DNA of 64,000 nucleotides from NCBI GenBank assembly GCA_003008705.1, contig PDUO01000028.1:7214-71213 (forward strand), written 5' to 3'. The stretch is from Pezicula radicicola (Eukaryota > Ascomycota > Leotiomycetes > Helotiales > Dermateaceae). A program made the position numbers and the translations under genes. Positions 39,421 to 50,050 of this stretch are shown one piece after another. Position 1 is the first letter of the stretch, and each line of letters opens with the position of its first letter. Under the pieces are notes generated by a model that saw nothing but the letters and a program-made list of their open reading frames with translations, was not told the origin of the DNA and did no database searches.

Positions 39421-40100
39421 TTACTCCGGGATTCCAGCATCGCCCATACACTCAAACATCCAACTCTCACTTGTGGTCACTACAGCTCCCTCCTTTCTAA
39501 GCCGATCCAATGCAATTGGCACTTCTTGGCGATTGCACGAACTCACGCCATCTGCAATTATGTAGACTTTATGTCCTGCTTTCAGCAGATCGAGTGCTGT
39601 TTGTGTTACGCAGATGTGAGATTCGATTCCAACGATTGCAACTTCAGACGGTGTCTCGGCGCCTTGGGTCTTGGTAGGAAAGGCCGACGAGATAGGTGGG
39701 ATGTACATGCTAAAGGCTGTCTTGTTGACGACCTTGGTAGGGGATGGGAGCGTGAGTTCCGAGCAGGTGTCACCTAAACGGGCTGCATTTTGGGTCGTCG
39801 CGTATACGGGGATATTAAGAACTTCGGCAGCTTTAAGGAGCTTTTGCGTTGTTGCTATTCTATGCTTTTGTGTTAGCCAGCTTGCAAAGGGCTTCAAATC
39901 TTGAATTTAAGTTGCTTACACTTTCTCATACTCCCAGATTTGACCGCGGAATTTCTCTTGAATATCACATACACTGTAAACACCATAGCCATCAGCACAT
40001 AAGCCCTACCTATCGCCCACCTGGTCTGGGTTGGAGAAGAGAGGGGGGGTTGGAGACGGACAAGAGTGCTGGCCTGGCTGAAATTGGGTTAGCGAATCCA
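39421..40100 (-). CDS. Isochorismatase-like cysteine hydrolase (YcaC-type), N-terminus unresolved
   Basis: This belongs to the cysteine hydrolase superfamily that includes isochorismatase, nicotinamidase and YcaC. The main exon (about 39421-39859) continues with IATTQKLLKAAEVLNIPVYA and ends GDAGIPE. A 5' exon supplies VCDIQEKFRGQIWEYEKV (about 39915-39972). The catalytic triad can be placed as Asp in CDIQ, Lys in VVNKTAFS and Cys in ESHICVTQTALDLL. The intron between these exons is about 55 bp. The residues expected before VCDIQ (usually a start codon about ten residues upstream) are not in frame. An ATG near 40099 followed by a GTGGGCG donor gives the wrong phase, so the start is uncertain and the upper coordinate is a guess. 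The substrate cannot be told from the sequence. Confidence 0.75.
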
Positions 40101-40910
40101 TCTCTTCCAGGTTACATTGGGTTGCGCCGAAGTACACATACTGAGCCTTCTTCCCTTAATTTCTGCCATGGCTGTGACGTTGGCTATGTGGTGTTCTATT
40201 CTGATGAGGTCTTGTCTAGGGAATTTTGGCGGGGTATCCTTACTGCCGAGGAGCACGGAGACGGGGTTTATTTTTTCCCGAGGTCACGTGTGTGTTCAGG
40301 TCCTTCCATTTTCCAGGTTGGTGCGAACTGGTGATCCCCTTCCCCTTTCATCCAACAACCTCTCCTTCATCGCGACTGTCGACCTTCCACAACTCAATAT
40401 AAGGTGGGGTGGACTATAATTACGCTGATCCTCAAAAAGCTCATATATCCTGAATTATTGTCAGATATCATCAACATTTTCTAATCTAATAAGGTACATA
40501 ATGGTCCATGTCATGTCATCTCATCACATGCAGCATCGCAAGGGAGCCCTCGCAAGCCATTATTGCGCGCAAGCTACTGTGCGTATTACATTCAATAGTG
40601 TAGTAGTTTTGACATCAACTGCTATCAACAAACGACTTTGACCACCTTCCATTGTCTACCCCTGATCCGGCCCTGCACTACTGCGGGAGAACTCCTGAGG
40701 ACTACTATACTTGGCATCAGATATAACAGCACCCAGCGCTGCTTTGAATTTTCTACACTAGGGAAATGACTATGTACACGAAAGGTATCTGGTGAGTACG
40801 CCAGTTCTACTGGGAAATGCCACCACCATACTCCCAAGACGTAAAATCAACCCACAAACCAGCCACTCCCCGACTCTTTTTTTCCGAACGTCTTCCGGAG
40901 ATTTTCTTCT
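40101..40910. other. Intergenic, no gene recognised
   Basis: About 0.8 kb lies upstream of the isochorismatase-like gene and downstream of the cupredoxin gene. It has only short open frames without homology. A pyrimidine-rich stretch near 40330-40400 is ordinary fungal promoter-like sequence. Confidence 0.5.
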
Positions 40911-41814
40911 TTAGACTGGGGGTGGAACGGCTTGAGCAGCCGGAATGCTACCCATTGAACCACCTTTCATCGCTGGAGCGGGTATGTTTGCGGGAGCATT
41001 TGCTGAGGCTGCCTTGTACGCAGCAAATGTCTGATTGGCAGCGGCGTTTACTGTCATCACCATGCCCAACTGGCAATGAGGACCCTGCGCGCAATAAAGA
41101 TACATAGGCTCCGTGGAGTTTATGGGCACGTCAAAAGTGTTGACAGTCGCCTCGCCCATTGCAACTGGTACAAATCCGGAGTTGACACCTGCGGCATTCT
41201 GGTCAAAATTGTTCACTGGTTGGCAAGGCTCATTGAAGGTTGACTGGGTGACAGTGTGGTTCTCCCTATCAACAAATCAGTACGTTGTTTTTCTCAGGAA
41301 GCAAGAGTGAAAGTCATGAGACGTGATTTCAGAGTCGTGAGACAGTGTTTCAATGTCACAAGTCTAAAGAAATATGTTGCTTACATGGAGAATTGGAATT
41401 GAAGAATATCTCCTGGAGCAGCCGAAACTTCACTGGGTGTGAAGACCAAAGATTTGTTCCTGTTCGTGGACCCAACCACAATAGTGATGATTTTATTGGT
41501 GACTGCAGCTGCGCCAGATGTGGGTGTGGCTTCTGCGGGTTTGCTAGTGGTCTCCGCTGCAGGCTTGACCGTAGATGTTGCTTTTTCACCACCTCCAGCG
41601 CCTTTACCACCTTTCTCAAGCTCGGCTGGCGATCCTAAATAATGTCAGTGCTGAGCAAAGACCAAGATGCCAAGCTGAGGACGTGCAACATTGTGCTAAG
41701 AGGTGGAAGTAGTAATAGTGGAGGACACATACTATACGCTACACCAGCGGAAGCCACTTGTGAGAAGGCCAGAGCTGCCACTGCAGCAGAGAGAGAAACC
41801 ATGTTAAGCTTCAT
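40911..41814 (-). CDS. Secreted cupredoxin-like (extracellular serine-rich type) protein
   Basis: This is a 228 aa protein with exons 41814-41733, 41634-41385 and 41265-40911, and both junctions keep frame. The N-terminus (MKLNMVSLSAAVAALAFSQV, then ASA) is a clear signal peptide. A Ser/Thr/Pro/Ala-rich linker (about residues 30-65) precedes a cupredoxin fold that begins at about residue 70 (KIITIVVGS). Candidate copper ligands are His in MENHTVTQS, then Cys and His in YCAQGPHCQLGM, with the final Met as axial ligand. This spacing fits fungal extracellular cupredoxins related to plastocyanin-like serine-rich proteins. The C-terminal tail is Ala/Pro/Met-rich. It acts outside the cell or at the wall, and any redox role is inferred. 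A GPI anchor is not evident, because the tail ends in AVPPPV without a hydrophobic stretch. Confidence 0.88.
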
Positions 41815-42805
41815 AATGTAGGGGCTGAAACCGAAAATTACGAGAAAAAGAAGGATTACGAAAAGAAAACTGGAGCTGCTCAGAGAAGGTACAAAGTGAA
41901 TGTTTTCAATTAAGTTGGAAGATACTCATCCTTTCTATATGAGGACTTCAGCTTGCAAGTGTAAGTTGATTTAGAAGCATCCATAGCAGCTGGCCTCGTT
42001 TCGCATCAGAATTTGAGAAGTCAACGTCTGGTCTCTACGATTTCTCATCATTCAAGTCGATGCGATATGGACTTCGGACCAAATTTTCTGTGCTTCAGTC
42101 ATTATTCTGCACAAAGCTAAGCACCGAAGCCCGATGCGAGTGATCGGATGTTTCTAGTTTCATCGGCTGTATCGAAGTGCGATGAAGTAAGCTTTAGATC
42201 GTGCTTGTATAGAGCTCTACCTTAGCACGTGCTCAGGGGAGTGTAGGGAAGGAAGTTCCCCAGACAACTGTCACAACTGTTTCCTTTAGCGAGAATAATG
42301 ATCTACAAAACTATCGATCGCATGCTCTGGGCTGTGCTGAATTGGTTATTCTTCATTCGATGTTCAAGAGCCTCATGGGTACTGATGTAACTCCCAAACC
42401 TTGTTAGGCTTAGACTTGCGAAGAGGACCAAGCGCACGAAACAGACGGTGCGAACCCGACGCCGCCATCTCATCGCATCGCAAAACATTCTAAGCACAGA
42501 TACTATCTAGCCTTCAAGATGGCACATAACTAACAGCACAAGCTCGTACACCACAAGTCAAGGGGATTGATACAGGACGGGACAGGATGTCGAAGACTCG
42601 AAACGTCAAGATTGGCTTCCTGAGTCCCTGACTATGGAGTTCCTGGCGTTTAGCACATCCCGTTGGCTGAAGTTGCGAGGCATATAAGCCAAAGCTGCCC
42701 TCCATATTGCTCTTTATTCACTCGCATCAACTCTCAAAGTACACTCTTCTGTCTTCTCATATACCCGTGCTCAACTCACGTATCCTCCAAAATACAATAC
42801 TCATA
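41815..42805. promoter_or_regulatory. Divergent promoter region of cupredoxin and naphthol reductase genes
   Basis: About 1 kb lies between the start codons of two divergent genes. It contains scattered short open frames only. The last 100 bp before 42806 is C/T-rich with CATCAA motifs, typical of fungal leader sequence. The upstream frame beginning at ATG 42707 runs in phase into the reductase but adds a non-homologous extension, so 42806 is preferred as the start. Confidence 0.45.
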
Positions 42806-43792
42806 ATGTCTGCACCAGCTCAGAGCTCAAATGGCACAACAGGTAGTGGTAGCGGACCTGTAACGAACAAGTGGTCAGCTATCCCAGGTCCACTTGGAAT
42901 TGAGGCCGCGAGCCTGAAAGGCAAAGTAGCATTAGTGACTGGATCTGGTACATTGCCACCCTGTGCGCAGCATTTCCCTATGTGATACTGACGAAGAAAT
43001 AGGCCGAGGTATCGGACGAGAAATGGCATTAGAGCTTGGTCGTCGTGGAGCAAAGGTTGTCGTCAACTATGCCAATGCTGGGGAAGCTGCACACGAGGTT
43101 GTCGATCAAATCAAGAAATCAGGCAGTGACGCCATTGCCATCAAGGCGAACGTTTCTGTTGTAAAGGATATCATCAATCTTTTTGAGCAAGCAGTTGCAC
43201 ACTTTGGCGAGCTTAACATCGTGGCTTCCAATTCTGGTGTCGTCACTTTCGGACATGTCAAGGATGTCACCGAGGAGGAATATGATCGTGTTATGAACAT
43301 CAACACCAGAGGGCAGTTCTTCGTTGCTCGTGAGGCATACAAGCATCTTTCCGTCGGTGGTAGACTCATCATGATGGGCTCCATCACTGGCCAGGCAAAG
43401 GGCGTCCCAATGCATACAGGTCCGTTACCTTAAATTCCTCAGAGAATATATCTTAAGTCTAACATTGTACAGTCTACTCTGGTAGCAAGGGTGCCATCGA
43501 GACCTTTGTCAGATGTATGGCAATCGACTTCGGTGACAAGAAGATCACCGTCAACTGCATCGCACCCGGTGGAATCAAGACCGACATGTACCACAAGGTG
43601 TGCCGCGAGTACATCCCCGGAGGAGCAAAGCTCAACGACGACGAGGTTGACGAGTACGCATGTACATGGTCGCCTCTCCATCGTGTTGGTCTCCCAATCG
43701 ATATCGCTCGTGTCGTTTGCTTCCTCGCTTCTCAGGATGGTGAGTGGATTAATGGAAAGGTTATTGGTATTGATGGTGGTGCGTGCATGTAA
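42806..43792 (+). CDS. Tetra/trihydroxynaphthalene reductase (SDR), DHN-melanin pathway
   Basis: This is a 292 aa short-chain dehydrogenase. Exons are 42806-42947, 43003-43419 and 43473-43792, and the junctions give [19 protein letters not shown] and [17 protein letters not shown]. The NADPH-binding GxxxGxG lies at about residues 46-52. The catalytic Ser is in MGSITG and Tyr/Lys in YSGSK. The protein ends in IGIDGGACM, as fungal hydroxynaphthalene reductases do (BRN/THR1 type). It reduces 1,3,6,8-tetrahydroxynaphthalene to scytalone and/or 1,3,8-trihydroxynaphthalene to vermelone, with NADPH, in the cytosol. No scytalone dehydratase or PKS lies in the window, so it is not clustered here. The second intron has an unusual GTCCGT donor. 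The BRN1 versus BRN2 paralogue was not decided. Confidence 0.95.
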
Positions 43793-44173
43793 ATTGCACC
43801 GCATATATTGGGGTAGGATAATGTAGCTAGGGATATGGGAATATATATATTGGGGCTAGAATAATTATATCATTTTAGCTGCTACATATTTTCTTAGTAT
43901 CACTGTCTATATCAAGTGGATCACCATTGTGAGTTGAAGAGTAATAGTCTTTAGCGACACGTTATAGTATAAAGCTCTACCTTCTTACATATTGGAAATA
44001 ATTTTATTTTCTAAGGAGCAATGCATCCATCCAGGAGGTGTATTGAGAGGTTTATTAATTGTTATTTGACTTAAAACTACAGCCTCTCTTAAACATTTCA
44101 TGCCATTGATTGCTTTAGTATTCAGAAGCACAATTAAAGCGGTTATCGGACAGTAATATTTTTGACTTATCAC

Positions 44174-44246
44174 CGGAAGGATTCTGAATTCACAGCAGAC
44201 CGGAGGTAATTTCAGCTATTTAAATCAAGCTCTAGATTACGAATGA
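44174..44246 (+). repeat. Direct repeat, copy 1
   Basis: A segment of about 73 bp that recurs at about 44311-44383. Shared blocks include TTCACAGCAGA, TTTCA.CTA.TTAAA and CA.GA..TAG..TACGAAT-like ends. Copies differ mostly by transitions and have a period of about 137 bp. Confidence 0.6.
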
Positions 44247-44310
44247 ACTTAAATGCCGAAAATTCTATCCTTCAGGCTGCTGTCAGACTGCAATAGCATT
44301 GCTCTGTTCG

Positions 44311-44383
44311 AGAAGGGTTCTATATTCACAGCAGAGTGGAGATGATTTCAACTACTTAAACCAAGATCTAGCTCACGAATAAT
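44311..44383 (+). repeat. Direct repeat, copy 2
   Basis: The second copy of the 73 bp segment starting at 44174. It shares ATTCACAGCAGA, GATTTCAACTACTTAAA-type sequence and a CACGAAT end. The two copies could be a local tandem duplication or ends of a small non-autonomous element. No terminal inverted repeat was seen. Confidence 0.55.
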
Positions 44384-44699
44384 CAGCACTCAAACAACCC
44401 TGATAGCCATTGTGGCCCATTTTGTCACGTGTCGGAGTATATCCTCATTCTGGCCATAATTGCTTCTTCTTTTTCGGGCCTTTCGCTCAGGCCACTAGCA
44501 ACCCTGTTTTATATTGTAGCGCTCTACGCGCAATGCCGTCGCATCCGGAATGCCTTATTTTGTATGGAAATCAGGCTCTAATTGATGCTCAGCTCTCGTA
44601 TATAAAGGCCTACTGCCTCCCACTCATTTTGAAGCATCAGACAATTCAGACTCTTACTCAAATCGCCACTATTGTGCTCGAGGGTTCATACCAGTTCTC

Positions 44700-46684
44700 T
44701 TAAGCCTTAGTATCCAACTGAACAACCTTAGCCTTACTTAGCCACCATAAATCACCCTCTCTTGTTTTCCTCTGTATCTGATATAATTCGTCGATTAGAG
44801 CTGGTACAAAGGTTCCAGGGCCCTATTAAAGAACGAAGAATTTAGTTTAGTATTGGATTAATTGAGTGGGGGTTTGGGAGGAGGGGATTGTATACTTTGA
44901 CATCTCCACGGATTGCGGCTATTTCTGCTGCGATTTCGTAGTGAAGTAGGCCGGCGATGACGGCTAGGAGTTTGTCTCTGCGAGGATTGTTAGTTGTTTA
45001 TGTGGTGTGGTAAATTAATGTACTGTGAGAGCTGAGGATGTTACTCGTTAAGTGTTGGGTTGGGAACCGGACAGAAGTGTAGACAATCCTAACCCTTGAG
45101 TGATCCACTTGGTTTAACAACCTAACTTGAGTATTTGGCCAGTAAATAAAGCGATTACTACCACTCTAAATTCTGGCCATGAGAAAAAGAATTTGGACGC
45201 AAATACGTACCCGGCACAGACAGCTAGCGTGGCAGATATGATTGTTCCAACAACGCAACCACTGCCAGTGATTTTGCCAAGGAGTTCATGGCCATTCGAG
45301 ATGGCATACGTGCGGTCTCCATCAGAGACTATATCTGTAGCGCCAGTCATAAGAACAACATTTCGTTCCCGAACCGCAAGTTCACGAACAAGTATCGCCT
45401 TTTCGTTGTCGTTTAAGCCGCTAGATCCACTGTCTACACCTCGTTGTGCCACAATTTGACCCGCAACAGTCTTGATCTCAGCTTCGTTGCCTTTGATTAC
45501 ATCGAAATAACCACCTGCCATAAGGGTCTTGACCGCTGCTCTTCGAACAGCTGTTGCACCGGCGCCAACAGGATCGAAAACGACAGGTCGACCTTGCAAG
45601 TTATAGGCTCGAAGAGCTTTGGTGAAATTCTCTAGTCCTTCACCGGTTGTTGTTCCCATATTTATAACAAGAGCACCGCCAAGCTTGCTGAGATCTTCAG
45701 CTTCGTCTCCGTTATTTGCCATGATGGGAGAAGCACCAATAGCTAGGGCAACATTTGCAGAGAAATTTTGGACAACGAGGTTCGTCATGTTGTGTGATAA
45801 TGGGCCCTTTTCGCCCACAGCCTTGATGATGGAAGGGACCTGAGCGACAAGGTCTTTGACATCTCGAACCTTTTCGGTCTTTAGAGACTCAGCTGCGAAA
45901 GGAGGAGGCGATCGGACGAGCCTAAGTAGCTCGGCAGACGCTTCTGTAGGATGCTCTGCTGCAACGATAGCGCTCACAATTGCGACTCCATCCAGTTTTT
46001 TCTTCGAGCTAGATGCTTGATACACTACTCGCTGGACATTGGACGCATTGATGCCGCCAATAACTACAGTTCTTACTTCTGTATAAGAGGATATTTCTTG
46101 TAGGATTTCCTTTGCGCCAGCAGTGCCAATTATATCCTTGGTGTTTGTTTTGCTGTGTTGCGAGAAGTTAGCTAAGAACTACGGAATACACGGCGACAAA
46201 AAACTCACGTCGCAGTGGAAAAGATGGTCCCGATGCCGAGATAATCTGCTCCATCTTCGCATGCAATTCTAGCTTCTTCAATCGAAGATACAGTAACTCC
46301 GATAATTGCATCCGGGCCTAACAATTTTCTCGCACCTTTAAGATCTGTTTATGGTTAGAAGCTGATATAGGTTTGGACTTGTAGTCTTGTGGGCGTACTG
46401 AGGTCATCTTGTCCAATATGAACACCCTCGCACGCAACTGCAAGAGCAACATCAACTCGATCGTTGATTAGCAGGGGAACACCGTAACGTTGAGTGACCT
46501 GATGTAACTTTCGAGCAGTGGCAACAAGATCCTTTGTATCACTGACTTTGTCTCGGTACTGCACAATAGTGACACCGCCTTTCAGGGCAGCTTCAACAAC
46601 GTCGACAAGGTCTTTGTTACCAAGTATGGCTGGAGTAGAGTCCGTTACCAAGTAAAGAGAGTAGTCAGCCTGACCTGGCGCCAT
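44700..46684 (-). CDS. THI6: Bifunctional thiamine-phosphate synthase / hydroxyethylthiazole kinase
   Basis: The N-terminal half is ThiE-like thiamine-phosphate synthase: [10 protein letters not shown] at the start, [12 protein letters not shown] and GVHIGQDDL, then [12 protein letters not shown] after an intron. [18 protein letters not shown] follows after the next intron and [10 protein letters not shown] closes this domain. The C-terminal half is a ThiM-like thiazole kinase: [19 protein letters not shown], then GAS and later [27 protein letters not shown] is its phosphate/anion-hole motif, and an intron at about 45212 leads to [18 protein letters not shown]. The end is [15 protein letters not shown]. 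This two-domain order is that of fungal THI6. It joins the pyrimidine and thiazole phosphates to make thiamine monophosphate in the cytosol. About five exons are seen. ATG 46684 is chosen because family homology starts there, although the frame is open to 46804. No TPP riboswitch was recognised upstream. Confidence 0.95.
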
Positions 46685-48134
46685 ATTCAAGAAGTAGGCT
46701 GGCTTCGTGCTTATACTTGCCCAATTAGTTTGAATGCTTTTAGACCCCTGTTGCCATTGCCACGACCCAGTGGAAGATGAAAAAAGAGGGGGAGGAGAAA
46801 ACATACAATTTCGGACTTTCGGGAGATGCGGGGACTTCTTTGAGGCTAGTAAAAAAAAACAAGTGTGCTAACACGAATTTGCCTGAGAGGAGAAAAGAAC
46901 ACAAACCTGTCTTACCTTAGAATTTATTTCTTCAAAGTGATACAATGAGAACCCACTATGTTGCAAGAAAATAGTGGCACGTTTTGAGCTACCTACTCTG
47001 GTACCGTACTCAAAACAGATTGATCACTCACAACAAGTCAAAGTCAACTCTGAAAAAGGAGGCCAAGCGACACGAAACAAGAAGATAAGTATATCCTCAA
47101 AGAATGTAAGCTTGATGCAGGACGGCCAAAGAAGGCCAAAGAAGGCTGCTGAATTTTCTCGCAACAAGTCGCAAACGTCACTTCCACCACGTTCTTCCGC
47201 CCCCCTAGTGCCCGTGGACACTCTAATCAAAAGCGGCGCTGAGATTGAAAGATTCCACAAGCTGAGTTACTCAAGCCAAGTCAATAATTAAAATTAGAAG
47301 AAGAAAAAAAACCACTCTTTCCTGGGCGAAGCATAGCAGAATCATCTCCAGCCACTTGGGTGTCTACTGGAGTACACCAATCTCAGCTCTCACTTTCTTG
47401 ACACGTTTCTCAGACCAGACAGACCAAAAGTGAGGAGAGCTGCTGCCTTTGTCCAATCCATCCTTCGAGTCACGTGTGAGTGCTGGTGGCGCCCACTTTT
47501 CCGAGGCAGCATTTGCTCTTTCGTAACTTTCTTTTCCACTTCCCTTCCATTACAACCACACACACACACACACACTCTCACAATCCAACAAAGTCTTTCA
47601 ACCACGAAAAGGCCTTTGACAGCACATCGACAAACCTTCAACCTCTGTTGCCCTTTGTACCCCCCATCCCCCTCCCCTCATCCGACCTCACAATAAAATA
47701 TCCTCATTCTTGACAGCCTCCTTCGCCCTCAAACAGAGCGCGCAACCTTTCAGGCATCCGCAGACGCCTATTCACACTCACATAGGAAGGACACTTCCCT
47801 CATCCTCTTCAACAAAGTCATCACACGTCAAGTGATACTCTGCGTTATATGTATTTCACACCCGACGCCAACGACCTCAGACATCAGCCGCCTCTCGAGC
47901 TGCAACCATTTCGCATACCGCGGAAGCCTTGTAGCCCCTACTTCAGTTCTAACGGGTAATATTCCAATCCAGCATCAAGATCTCTCTATGCGTCGTTAGC
48001 ACCCCAATCACTCTCAATTTCCTCGACATCATTCTCGCCTCTGCTCCTACATGTCCGTGTCTCCGTGTCACCCGGATCCTTAAAACACACGCTTTACCGT
48101 ACCAATTCCGAAGAAAATCACATTAACCGCAAGC
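46685..48134. promoter_or_regulatory. Divergent promoter/leader region of THI6 and eIF5
   Basis: About 1.45 kb lies between two divergent starts. A (CA)n microsatellite of about nine to ten units lies at 47557-47575. The 600 bp before eIF5 is C-rich and T-rich without long open frames, typical of a highly expressed fungal gene with a long leader. Short frames on both strands around 46974-47291 and 47390-47713 have no homology. Confidence 0.5.
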
Positions 48135-49463
48135 ATGGCCACTGTCAATATCCGTCGCGATGTCAGCGACCCCTTCTACCGATACAAGATGGAGAAGATT
48201 CAATCCAAGATTGAAGGCAAGGGCAACGGTATCAAGACAGTTATCGTCAATCTAAGCAGCGTTGCACAGTCACTCGCACGTCCTGGCGCATACGTAATCA
48301 AGTACTTCGGCTTCGAACTTGGAGCTCAGACCAATACCAACCCTGCCGACGATCGTTGGATTATCAACGGTGCCCATGAGGCTTCCAAACTGCAGGACTA
48401 TCTTGATGGCTTTATTACCAAATTCGTTCTCTGCAAGAAGTGCAAGAATCCCGAAACCGAAGTAGTCATTAAGGATGGCCGCATCTTGCTCGACTGCAAG
48501 GCCTGTGGTCAACGGTCCGATGTCGACCTTCGTCTCAAGCTCAGTGGTTTCATTCTCAAGAACCAGCCAAAGAAGGGCAAGAAGGACAAGGCTGCCAAGA
48601 AGGAGGCCCGCAGAGCTAAACACAACGGCAATGGTGATGTAGAGGAGAACGGACACGGTGACAGTGGCGAGGGCTCCGAGAATGGCTCCAACGAGAACGG
48701 CGACCTAGCTATCGAGGCCGGAAGTGATGACGAACTCACTCGCAAGATCAAGGCCGGTGCTGAGGAAGTCGATACACCTGTTGAAGTTAGGGATGATGAA
48801 TGGACTGTCGACATGTCGGCAGAAGCTGTTCGTGCTCGTCAACAGCAACTTCCTGATGACCTGAAGCAGAAGCTTGTCCTTGGAGGCGGTGATGATGACG
48901 ATGAAGACGGCGAAGGTGGTGGAAACTCAAGCTACGATCAACTTGGCACCTGGATCATCAACGAGGCTGAAGAAAAGGGCGGTGTCACCAATGTCGAAGA
49001 TGTTGAAATCTATTTGAAGGCCAAGGAGCTAGGCATTGAGTCCAAGCATCGTACTCTCCTCGTCTTGATTCAGACCATCTTTGATGATGACATTGTCAAA
49101 CAGATTCCCGCACGAGCCGGTATGCTCAAGAAGGCACGTAAATATATTCTAGTTCAGGTACAGCAGTACTAACAATTCCCATAGATGACCACATCTGAGA
49201 AGCACGAAAAAGCTCTCCTCGGTGGTGTTGAACGATTCATTGGCCTCCGCGGCGAAACAAACGATGCCATCTACAAGGAGACACCCAAGATCCTTGTGGC
49301 CTTGTATGATGATGAAATCGTCACCGAAGATGTCATCAAGAAATGGGGTACCAAAGCCAGCAAGAAATACATCGATCTCAAGACCAGCAAGAAGGTCCGC
49401 AAGTCGGCTGAGCCTTTCCTCACTTGGCTCGAGCAAGCCGAGAGTGATGATGACTCCGAGTAG
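48135..49463 (+). CDS. TIF5: Translation initiation factor eIF5
   Basis: eIF5 is the GTPase-activating protein for eIF2 in start-codon selection, and this copy is about 425 aa. The N-terminal domain ([20 protein letters not shown]) has the conserved arginine of the GAP tail (R7/R8 area). A four-cysteine zinc site reads CKKC and CKAC (about residues 98-124). A Lys-rich then acidic linker (about 150-270) leads to a C-terminal W2/HEAT domain ending [13 protein letters not shown]. Exon 1 is 48135-49133 and exon 2 is 49185-49463. The frame joins properly only if the 51 bp intron begins GC (AAG|GCACGT...CATAG|ATG), giving [18 protein letters not shown], the expected family sequence. A GT donor at 49138 leads to an immediate stop. 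A branch-point-like TACTAAC lies near the 3' end of the intron. Confidence 0.95.
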
Positions 49464-50050
49464 GAGTCTCTATAGACTATTCGATGTCCTCTAGGGCGTG
49501 TGGCTCTTTCAGTTTCACTACAACAGAAATACGGACCTTTTGTCGGGATGCGAAGTATTCCATGGTTTTGGAACCGACGTTCGATTGGAGCTCTAGCTGT
49601 GGAAAAAATTGAGTTTTTGTTGTCCTTGTATTTTTCCATTTTCCCATTTCACTCAACTCCTGTCACTGGTCATACGAAAAGTTGGGGATGTTGCGCTTCT
49701 GCGGTGCCAGTGCTTGCTTGTATCAAAGAAATCAGAATTTTCCTCTCCATAACATTGCTCTATTGATAGGCTATATTTGGCGTGTCTCCCCGTAAATGAC
49801 AAAAGTGACACATTCAATGGCAGTCTCACAACTCATTGGTATAGCTTTAGTGACTGAAAAGGGTCATAACTAGTCCTAAGGCTTAGAAGCCTTATGATCT
49901 TTTACAGGAGACCAGAAAGCGTGTCTACTCTGTAGCATTGATTATCCCCGTGATGCACATGAACTAAAAATCAACCTCAATCGCATTCATATGACTTGCA
50001 ATATCTACATGTAGCCTAATCAATGGCCGCGCCAATCTCTTTTTCCTCAT
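49464..50050. other. Intergenic, convergent 3' ends of eIF5 and TTI1
   Basis: About 0.6 kb holds 3' untranslated sequence of two convergent genes. No gene or repeat is recognised. Confidence 0.6.

Larger units (their letters stand above)
43793..44699. other. Intergenic with an imperfect direct repeat
   Basis: This region separates the convergent ends of the reductase and THI6. It contains a duplicated segment of about 73 bp (see the two repeat entries). An open frame at 44410-44703 has no homology and overlaps the 3' end of THI6, so it is not called. Confidence 0.5.

Noticed and set aside
33000..40000. MFS transporter and isochorismatase as definite members of the NRPS cluster
   Set aside because: They are separated by a 3.2 kb gap and belong to common families; co-regulation is not shown by the sequence.
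46820..46920. Possible thiamine riboswitch upstream of THI6 (CCTGAGAGG seen)
   Set aside because: The conserved TPP-aptamer blocks are not present together; a single CTGAGA-like string is not enough.
47557..47575. CA dinucleotide run
   Set aside because: An ordinary microsatellite in the eIF5 leader; no sign of a special function.
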